DNA from: Planctomycetaceae bacterium
GTDB lineage: Bacteria > Planctomycetota > Planctomycetia > Pirellulales > PALSA-1355
NCBI GenBank assembly: GCA_005773095.1
Contig: SXHT01000302.1
Coordinates: 1-6,832 of the forward strand
DNA: 6,832 bases
Direction: 5' to 3'
The notes below the pieces were generated by a model. That model was not told the origin of the DNA. It was given only the letters and a program-made list of their open reading frames with translations, and made no database searches. Positions within the stretch are counted from its first letter, which is position 1, and each line of letters begins with the position of its first letter. Positions 1-4,825 of the stretch are shown piece by piece. The translations under genes were made by a program, and so were the position numbers.

Positions 1-1
1 C

Positions 2-682
2 GGCGACATTGTGCAGTATCTTGCCGAGATCACCCAGCAAGAACACGGTCTCGATGCCGCAGCTTGGAAGACGTGGTGGGCAGGAGCCAAGGAAACGTTC
101 ACATTCCCGCCGCTGGCTCGTGGTTTAATGTCGCCCGTCAAGGCCCCCGGCGGAATTCGCGCGAGCTATTATGGATTGCCGCTGTTTGCTCGGCGACTGG
201 TCTTCGTATTTGACACCTCGGGGAGCATGGCCGGTCCGCGCTTGGACGCCGCCAAGCGCGAACTCATGAACGCCATTAGCAAGCTTCCCGAAGAAACCGC
301 CTTTGGGATCGTGGTATTCAACAGCCGGGTCGACGCCTGGCAGAAGCAGCTCGTGGCAGCCACACCGAACAACAAGGACTCTGCCCTACGGTTCATGGGC
401 GGATTGCTTGCGCGTGAGCAGACAGGGACCTACGATGCGCTGGCGACTGCATTCAGCTACGACGCCGAAGCACTTTATTTGCTGACCGACGGTGCGCCAA
501 CCACAGGCAAATTCATCCAGCCCGGCGAAATCATCACCGCGATCACGCACGGCAATCTCGCTCGCCGGCTGACCATCCACACGATCGGCATCGGTGTGGG
601 GCCGGAAGGGGGACCTTTCGACGAATTTTTAAGAGAGCTGGCCCGGAACAATTACGGTCAGTACCAACGAGTGGACCATTGA
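2..682 (+). CDS. VWA-domain protein, C-terminal part (5' end outside window)
   Basis: The reading frame is open to the left edge, so this is the C-terminal part of a larger protein; a GTG at 11 is probably internal. Numbering from that GTG, residues 18-30 form a W-rich linker (AAWKTWWAGAKETF) like that joining HEAT-repeat regions to VWA domains in planctomycete proteins. The VWA domain follows from about residue 60: a hydrophobic strand (LVFVFDTSGSM) carries the MIDAS motif D68-x-S70-x-S72, TGTYDA near residue 140 supplies the MIDAS Thr, and LLTDG supplies D160. The metal site therefore looks intact, so a divalent-cation-dependent protein-binding role is expected. No membrane segment is visible in this part. 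The partner and substrate are unknown. The VWA call is firm; the HEAT-repeat N-terminus is inference, since it is not in the window. Confidence 0.9.
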   Translation, partial: GDIVQYLAEITQQEHGLDAAAWKTWWAGAKETFTFPPLARGLMSPVKAPGGIRASYYGLPLFARRLVFVFDTSGSMAGPRLDAAKRELMNAISKLPEETAFGIVVFNSRVDAWQKQLVAATPNNKDSALRFMGGLLAREQTGTYDALATAFSYDAEALYLLTDGAPTTGKFIQPGEIITAITHGNLARRLTIHTIGIGVGPEGGPFDEFLRELARNNYGQYQRVDH

Positions 683-767
683 GGGTGCAGAACTGCCGCT
701 TGCGCGCGATGTTTGACCGCGCCGCTGACGGCAGCTACGATGAGTTCAGGCCGGAGGAAATGAAATC

Positions 768-1349
768 ATGCGACGTTGGGGGGGCGGAAGCACGCTCACG
801 TACTTTAAGCGATTCCGCATGGAGATCGATCTCTTGGGCCGCGAGCTGGTACAGCCACTCTTGCCCATCGGTTACGGCCTCGTGCGCTGGGATGACTCAC
901 TTCTCGACATGCACGCGCGGACCAAGTATCGCTGCTTTTGCGGCGAGATCGACGCAAACGTTTTCCCTTGTCTCAACGAGCTTGACGGCTGCTACCGGCT
1001 GATGAACGAGATTCGCTCGAAGCCCGGTTTTCTGCCAGGCGCGACATGGCTGGCTACGTATCGGCCGTGTCGTAACTCGCACGTGGAGTTTGTCGGAACC
1101 GTGCAAGGGGTCAGCGACTCGTCCGGCTTCGGTGCGATCCAGAACTTGGGGATTGTGCCGCGGCACCGAGGTCAGGGCCTGGGCTCAATCCTCATGATTC
1201 GTTCACTGGCCGGCTTCCAAAGAGCCCATCTGCGGCGCGTGTTTTTGGAAGTCACCGCGCAAAACGCCGGAGCCATCAAACTTTACGAGCGATTGGGCTT
1301 CCGGGCGGCCAAGACCATCTATCGAGCGGTTGAGGTCGAGTACGCATAG
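768..1349 (+). CDS. GNAT family N-acetyltransferase
   Basis: A predicted acetyl-CoA-dependent N-acetyltransferase of 193 residues; the substrate is unknown. The GNAT fold is recognised in the C-terminal half. Strand beta-4 (AIQNLGIV, 123-130) leads into the acetyl-CoA pyrophosphate loop R134-G-Q-G-L-G139 (motif A). Then come LEVTAQNAGAIKLYERLGF (160-178), with N166 and Y173 in the usual motif B places. Residues 20-90 match nothing I can name, although they look folded (IDANVFPCLNELDGC). The ATG at 768 is supported by GGAGG at 753-757, ten bases upstream. A later in-frame Met (residue 18, before EIDLLG) is an alternative start, which would remove a weak-looking Gly-rich N-terminus. The gene lies 85 bases after the VWA gene on the same strand and is followed by a palindromic repeat, so it may end a transcription unit. 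Confidence 0.88.
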   Translation: MRRWGGGSTLTYFKRFRMEIDLLGRELVQPLLPIGYGLVRWDDSLLDMHARTKYRCFCGEIDANVFPCLNELDGCYRLMNEIRSKPGFLPGATWLATYRPCRNSHVEFVGTVQGVSDSSGFGAIQNLGIVPRHRGQGLGSILMIRSLAGFQRAHLRRVFLEVTAQNAGAIKLYERLGFRAAKTIYRAVEVEYA

Positions 1350-1351
1350 AA

Positions 1352-1495
1352 CAGGCTCACGGCCAATCAGTGTTTTGGATTCGGCAACCTGGCAGAGCCG
1401 GCTTTGCCGGCCGTGGATGGGAAAGTCACGCGAATCCGGCCGGCACAGCCGGCCCTACAGCGGATAACTGATTGGCCCTGAGAGCAGGCTCACGG
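1352..1495. repeat. Nested palindromic repeat element in the gap before the M16 genes
   Basis: The gap contains three nested inverted pairs. The outer arms are CTCACGGCCAATCAGT (1356-1371) and ACTGATTGGCCCTGAG (1467-1482), complementary at 15 of 16 positions. Inside these, GGATTCG (1377-1383) pairs with CGAATCC (1431-1437). The core has two GC-rich hairpins in inverted orientation: GCCGGC-ttt-GCCGGC (1397-1411) and GGCCGGC-aca-GCCGGCC (1438-1454). An 11-base direct repeat, CAGGCTCACGG, occurs at 1352-1362 and 1485-1495, overlapping the left arm and lying just outside the right arm. No coding potential is convincing here. The GCCGGC hairpin followed by CCTACA is a pattern I recall as dispersed in planctomycete genomes. 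A REP/BIME-like or MITE-like element is the likely identity, and it could also attenuate transcription after the acetyltransferase gene. Confidence 0.65.
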
Positions 1496-1497
1496 GC

Positions 1498-1527
1498 CTG
1501 ATATTTCCCCCTTCTCCATGCTAAACT
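1498..1527 (+). promoter_or_regulatory. Weak candidate promoter for the M16 pair
   Basis: CTGATA (1498-1503) and TAAACT (1522-1527) each match the sigma-70 consensus at four of six positions, with an 18-base spacer and a TG one base before the -10 (extended -10 form). It lies about 36 bases before the GTG start at 1564 and just after the palindromic element. Planctomycete promoter consensus is poorly known, so this is only a suggestion. Confidence 0.2.
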
Positions 1528-1563
1528 GTCTGGTTCCGAAAACCCGACTCTCTGGGAGCACCC

Positions 1564-2796
1564 GTGACGCAAGAGATTCTGGCACACACGTTCGCCAACG
1601 GATTGACGCTCGTCGCCGAGCCCATCGCTTCGCTCGAGTCCGCCGCGCTGAGCATACTGGTTCCGGCAGGTTGCGCCTACGATCCGGAAGACCGCAACGG
1701 CCTGGCCGCCGTGATGTGCGAACTTTCGCTGCGCGGTTCCGGCGAGCGCGACAGCCGGCAGTTTGTCCGGGACCTGGAAAATCTGGGGGTTGAACGGGGC
1801 GATTCGACCTCCGCCGCGCATGTGAGTTATAGCGCCGCCACCCTGGCCAGGAATTGTCTTCCCGCACTTGAGATCCTGGCCGATCTCGTGCGTCGACCTC
1901 ACCTGCCCGGCGATCAACTTGAGGCGGTTCGCAATGTCGTCCTTCAGGAGCTACAAGCCATCGAGGACGAGCCGTCGCAGAAAGTGATGCTTGAGCTGCG
2001 CAAGCGGCAGCATCCCGATGCATGGGGCCGCAACAGCCAAGGCTCGAGGCCGGATGTCGAAGCGATCACGCTGTCCGACGTCAAGCGTTTTCATGCCCAA
2101 TGGGTTCAACCGCGGGGTATGATCTTGGGGGTCGCCGGCCGGATCGATTGGCCGAGCCTGAAGGACCGCGTCGGCGAACTCTTCGGTGATTGGACGGCAT
2201 CGGCTGCGCTGCCGGAACCCCCCAGCAAAATACGCCAGCCGAGAGTCGAACATATTCCGCACGAATCAAACCAGACTCAGATCAGCATCGCGTATGACAG
2301 CGTGCCGTATCGCGATCCCGATTACTTTCAAGCCTGGGGCGCGGTTGGCGTGCTGAGCGGCGGCATGAGTTCTCGACTGTTCACCGAGGTCCGCGAAAAA
2401 CGTGGGCTGTGCTACACCGTCTACGCCAGCTACCACACCTTGCGCGATCGGGGAGCCGTGCTTTGCTACGCCGGCACCTCGGCCGAACGTGCCCAGGAAA
2501 CCCTGGATGTGACGCTCGCCGAACTCCGAAGACTCAAGCACGGCATTGAGCCGGGTGAACTCGATCGACTCAAGGCCCGGATCAAGAGCGCCCTGATTAT
2601 GCAACAAGAGTCGAGCTCCGCTCGCAGCGGCGCGGTCGCCCGTGACTGGTATCATCTGGGCCGCGTAAGAACATTGGCGGAGCTAAGCGCCATCGTGGAT
2701 GAGCTCACATGCGAATCCATTAACAGTTACCTGGGAGAAAATCCGCCGCGGGATTTCATGATCGTTACGCTCGGGCAGCAAGCCTTGTCCGCGTGA
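1564..2796 (+). CDS. M16 family peptidase homologue, non-zinc subunit carrying the R/Y pair
   Basis: A 410-residue M16 protein with an N-terminal M16 domain (about 8-155) and an M16_C domain (about 165-345). The zinc motif is lost: where active relatives have HxxEH, the aligned stretch G46-L-A-A49-V-M-C52-E53 has Ala, Cys and Glu in place of His, Glu and His. The distal Glu in VVLQE129L is kept. The C-terminal substrate-binding pair is intact in R277-E-K-R-G-L-C-Y284, with the same seven-residue offset as in insulin-degrading enzyme. This is the pattern of the non-catalytic partner in two-subunit M16B enzymes and of MPP-alpha-like subunits. No signal peptide is visible, so a cytoplasmic location is expected. 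The GTG start at 1564 is preceded by GGGAG (1554-1558) at five bases. The next gene is its expected partner. Confidence 0.92.
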   Translation: MTQEILAHTFANGLTLVAEPIASLESAALSILVPAGCAYDPEDRNGLAAVMCELSLRGSGERDSRQFVRDLENLGVERGDSTSAAHVSYSAATLARNCLPALEILADLVRRPHLPGDQLEAVRNVVLQELQAIEDEPSQKVMLELRKRQHPDAWGRNSQGSRPDVEAITLSDVKRFHAQWVQPRGMILGVAGRIDWPSLKDRVGELFGDWTASAALPEPPSKIRQPRVEHIPHESNQTQISIAYDSVPYRDPDYFQAWGAVGVLSGGMSSRLFTEVREKRGLCYTVYASYHTLRDRGAVLCYAGTSAERAQETLDVTLAELRRLKHGIEPGELDRLKARIKSALIMQQESSSARSGAVARDWYHLGRVRTLAELSAIVDELTCESINSYLGENPPRDFMIVTLGQQALSA

Positions 2797-2803
2797 TGTC
2801 GGA

Positions 2804-2859
2804 GGAGGGAGTGTTAATCCCTCCCAAATGTTACCTTCAAACGGCGGATTAGAAATCCG
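2804..2859 (+). promoter_or_regulatory. Two hairpins between the M16 genes
   Basis: The short gap between the two protease genes contains two perfect stems. GGAGGGA (2804-2810) pairs with TCCCTCC (2818-2824) across a seven-base loop. CGGATT (2845-2850) pairs with AATCCG (2854-2859) across AGA. The second stem ends about 12 bases before the start codon, where a ribosome binding site would normally lie; no Shine-Dalgarno sequence is visible there. The structures could tune the subunit ratio by affecting translation initiation or mRNA stability. A terminator is unlikely because neither stem is followed by a T run. The stems are seen directly; the role is inference. Confidence 0.45.
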
Positions 2860-2871
2860 TCCTGCCACGTG

Positions 2872-4101
2872 ATGCAATTCATACACCACACCCTTTCCAA
2901 CGGCCTGCAGATTGTCGCCGAATGCAATCCGGAAGCGCACTCGACGGCCCTGGGGTTCTTCGTCCAAACCGGCGCGCGGGATGAATCCGCTGACGTCGCC
3001 GGTGTCAGCCATTTTCTGGAACACATGGTGTTTAAGGGAACTCCCACGCGTTCGCCCGACGACGTGAACCGCGAGTTCGATGAAATGGGCGCCCACTACA
3101 ACGCCTTCACCAGCGAGGAGAACACCGTCTATTATGCGGCGGTGCTGCCCGAATATCAAACCCGTGCCGCGGAATTGCTGGGCGATATCATGCGCCCCAG
3201 CTTGCGCGAAACAGACTTCACCACCGAGAAAAAAGTCATCATCGAAGAAATCCGGATGTACGCCGATCAGCCGCCGTTCGGCGCCGACGACCGCGTGAAG
3301 GCCAGGCACTTCGGCTCGCATCCCCTTGGAAAAAGCGTGCTGGGCACCGTTGACAGCATCGCCGCGCTTCCGCTCGATAAAATGCGATCCTACTTCCAAC
3401 GACGCTACAGCCCCGGAAACATGACGCTGGTCGGCGCGGGTCGCATTGATTTCGACCAATTGGTGCAGACCGTCGAAAAGCTGTGCGGCAGTTGGGAAAA
3501 CCTTGCCGCCGGCCGCGACACACCACGAGCAGACGGGCACAGCGGGTTCGAGTGCGTGCTCAAGGACACGGCCGCGATGGAGTATGTGATTCAAATCACC
3601 AATGCTCCGGGGGCCACCGACGACGACCGCTTCGCCGCGAAACTGCTCGCGACCATCGTGGGAGACGATTCGGGCAGCCGGCTGTTTTGGGAATTGGTCG
3701 ATCCCGGTCTTGCGGAACATGCAAGTTTTAGTCATCACGATTACCAAGGCTCGGGCCTGTTCATGACCTACATGAGCTGCGAACCAGGCAAAACGGCCGA
3801 AAATCTCAAACGCCTGCGCCGAGTGTACGCGGACTTACAGGCCGGTGGCGTGACAGCCACCGAGTTGGCCCAAGCCAAGAGCAAAATCAACAGTCGCGTC
3901 GTGCTCGGCAGTGAAAAACCTCGCGGACGCCTGTTCACGGTCGGCGGCAACTGGGTCAACCGCCGCGAGTATCACACCGTCGCCGACGACCTGGCTCTCG
4001 TCGATGCGGTCACGGTAGAACAAATCGCCGCCGTGCTGGCCAGTTACCCGCTTGCCGATAGCACGGGTATCGCCATTGGACCGCTCGCCGAAGTATCGTA
4101 G
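2872..4101 (+). CDS. M16 family zinc metallopeptidase, catalytic subunit
   Basis: A zinc protease or peptidase subunit of about 409 residues, paralogous to the upstream gene and close to it in length. Numbering from GTG 2869, the zinc site is complete: H48-F-L-E51-H52 in GVSHFLEHMVFKGT, plus the distal ligand E127 in VIIEE127I, 75 residues on. FTSEENTVYY (80-89) is also a typical M16 stretch. The C-terminal domain (about 168-345) keeps the SRLFWEL fold element (270-276), but the R/Y pair is missing: the place aligned with R277-x6-Y284 of the partner reads VDPGLAEH. It should therefore need the upstream protein for full activity. No signal peptide is visible. GTG 2869 and ATG 2872 are adjacent in frame; I chose ATG because MQFIHHTLSNGL resembles usual family N-termini. 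No Shine-Dalgarno sequence is apparent, which suggests coupling or leader-independent initiation. Confidence 0.93.
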   Translation: MQFIHHTLSNGLQIVAECNPEAHSTALGFFVQTGARDESADVAGVSHFLEHMVFKGTPTRSPDDVNREFDEMGAHYNAFTSEENTVYYAAVLPEYQTRAAELLGDIMRPSLRETDFTTEKKVIIEEIRMYADQPPFGADDRVKARHFGSHPLGKSVLGTVDSIAALPLDKMRSYFQRRYSPGNMTLVGAGRIDFDQLVQTVEKLCGSWENLAAGRDTPRADGHSGFECVLKDTAAMEYVIQITNAPGATDDDRFAAKLLATIVGDDSGSRLFWELVDPGLAEHASFSHHDYQGSGLFMTYMSCEPGKTAENLKRLRRVYADLQAGGVTATELAQAKSKINSRVVLGSEKPRGRLFTVGGNWVNRREYHTVADDLALVDAVTVEQIAAVLASYPLADSTGIAIGPLAEVS

Positions 4102-4102
4102 C

Positions 4103-4139
4103 AAGGTGGCAGGCCCGGATCGCACGGGAGTTGCACCTT
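4103..4139 (+). terminator. Possible stem-loop after the M16 catalytic subunit
   Basis: AAGGTG (4103-4108) pairs with CACCTT (4134-4139), with an inner CCCG/CGGG stem (4114-4117 with 4125-4128) separated by a symmetrical 5/5 internal loop. It begins two bases after the stop codon. No T run follows, so it is not a standard intrinsic terminator. It might instead protect the 3' end or mark termination by another route. Confidence 0.25.
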
Positions 4140-4159
4140 CCGTCGACAAGAGAACAGAT

Positions 4160-4309
4160 CGCGCTGGGTAATCGTTCACGGGCCGGGGACTGGCTTTTTT
4201 TCGGGGAATTCGCGAGAGGCGCATCGTTCGGTCAGGAGGTTGTCCAACGTGGTTCCCGGGAAAATGTGCCTGTCCCCCGCTCTTGGCCCGTGAACGGTTA
4301 CCGCGCTGG
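4160..4309. mobile_element. MITE/BIME-like inverted-repeat element between convergent genes
   Basis: Long terminal arms GGTAATCGTTCACGGGCC (4167-4184) and GGCCCGTGAACGGTTACC (4285-4302) are complementary at 17 of 18 positions. Within them, GGGGACTGGC (4185-4194) faces GCCTGTCCCC (4268-4277) with one mismatch, and a T-rich/CGGGG stretch (4195-4206) faces CCCGGGAAAAT (4255-4265). The whole unit could fold into one long imperfect hairpin. The 8-base direct repeat CGCGCTGG flanks it at 4160-4167 and 4302-4309, overlapping each arm by one base; this looks like a target-site duplication. No transposase is encoded inside, so any movement would be in trans. The AAAATGTGCCTGTCCCC motif is one I recall as recurrent in planctomycete and other genomes, often with REP-associated transposases, but I cannot check this. 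The rest of the 4102-4403 gap holds only the small structures listed separately. Confidence 0.65.
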
Positions 4310-4338
4310 AATTTTGCCTACAGTTGGCAAGCGAAACG

Positions 4339-4352
4339 CCGCCCTAAGGCGG
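4339..4352. other. Small GC hairpin in the convergent gap
   Basis: CCGCC (4339-4343) pairs with GGCGG (4348-4352) across the four-base loop CTAA. It lies about 50 bases past the stop of the minus-strand lipoprotein gene. On that strand the stem is followed by CGTTTCGC, with only three T's, so it is a poor intrinsic terminator. It could be part of a dispersed repeat. Confidence 0.3.
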
Positions 4353-4373
4353 ACTTCCAATGCGGCATTCTAA

Positions 4374-4401
4374 CTCCCTGCACCGGCCTCCCTGCACCGG
4401 C
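4374..4401. repeat. Perfect 14-base tandem duplication
   Basis: The unit CTCCCTGCACCGGC occurs twice head to tail (4374-4387 and 4388-4401) with no mismatch. The array ends two bases before the TAA of the minus-strand lipoprotein gene, so it lies in that gene's 3' untranslated region. Recent slippage or a variable-number repeat would explain the perfect identity. Confidence 0.7.
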
Positions 4402-4403
4402 AA

Positions 4404-4691
4404 TTATCGCTGCAGCGTGGATGTGCCTGGTTTGATCGTCATCGGATCGTCCGCGGCAGACGCGCTGCTGGACTTGGGAGTTGCCGGAGGGGTCGGCACA
4501 TTCGGCGCCGCCGTGGGGGAACTAGCGATGCCGGGCCCGCCATTGAGAACCGAGCCGGAGCGGGTGGTGGTTGCGCCGTAGGGGATCGGGGGAGCGCCGC
4601 GCATCGGACCGGAATAGTCCCAGGGATCCTGACACATTCGGCAGCCGCACAAGCCCGTCAACATCAACGCACTCCAGATTCGCACCTTCAT
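4404..4691 (-). CDS. Small predicted lipoprotein, planctomycete-type, function unknown
   Basis: A 95-residue predicted secreted lipoprotein. The N-terminus has a charged start (MKVR), a short hydrophobic core (IWSALMLTGL) and a lipobox-like L14-C-G-C17, so C17 would be the lipidated residue; Cys at the -2 place is unusual. The mature N-terminus reads CRMCQDPWDYSGPM, a pattern I recall from many small planctomycete lipoproteins. The rest (about 40-95) is Pro/Ser/Thr/Ala-rich and probably disordered, as in a linker or cell-surface tether. The ATG is supported by GGGAG on the minus strand (4698-4702), six bases upstream. It follows the GT39-like gene after 134 bases and probably has its own promoter. 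No function can be assigned. Confidence 0.75.
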   Translation of the reverse strand: MKVRIWSALMLTGLCGCRMCQDPWDYSGPMRGAPPIPYGATTTRSGSVLNGGPGIASSPTAAPNVPTPPATPKSSSASAADDPMTIKPGTSTLQR

Positions 4692-4743
4692 CGTCAGCTC
4701 CCACGGTTCGCGCAGACATTCCCCCTAAATCAACCGGCCGCGA

Positions 4744-4772
4744 TTTGTACTACTTGCCCGATTCCGCGACAA
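4744..4772 (-). promoter_or_regulatory. Candidate promoter for the lipoprotein gene
   Basis: On the minus strand TTGTCG (4772-4767) and TACAAA (4749-4744) each match the sigma-70 consensus at four of six positions, with an optimal 17-base spacer. The -10 ends about 52 bases before the lipoprotein ATG. Its location in the gap after the GT39-like gene makes biological sense, but the match is moderate. Confidence 0.35.
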
Positions 4773-4825
4773 GGTCAAAATATGCGTTGTGCAGCGAAGA
4801 ACAGAGCCACGCCAGGCGAAATGCC

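Noticed and set aside
933..992. Possible metal-binding Cys cluster in the acetyltransferase (C56, C58, C68, C75)
   Set aside because: The spacing fits no standard zinc-binding pattern, and I recall relatives conserving only the FPCL and GC Cys residues, so chance is the simpler reading.
1352..1495. CRISPR-like repeat array
   Set aside because: There are only two copies of the 11-base direct repeat, the intervening DNA is itself palindromic, and no cas gene is nearby.
2683..3747. Long open frame of 354 codons on the minus strand across the catalytic M16 gene
   Set aside because: It lies fully antisense to well-supported M16 coding sequence (the end of the first gene and most of the second), has no recognisable domain, and is the kind of long antisense frame expected from GC-rich third codon positions.
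4185..4201. Run of seven T's after a GC-rich stretch as an intrinsic terminator on the plus strand
   Set aside because: The local stem before the T run is only about three base pairs; the segment is better explained as part of the long inverted-repeat element.
4131..4373. Plus-strand open frame of 80 codons in the convergent gap
   Set aside because: It runs through the inverted-repeat element and its translation has no domain character, so it is an accidental frame in repeat DNA.
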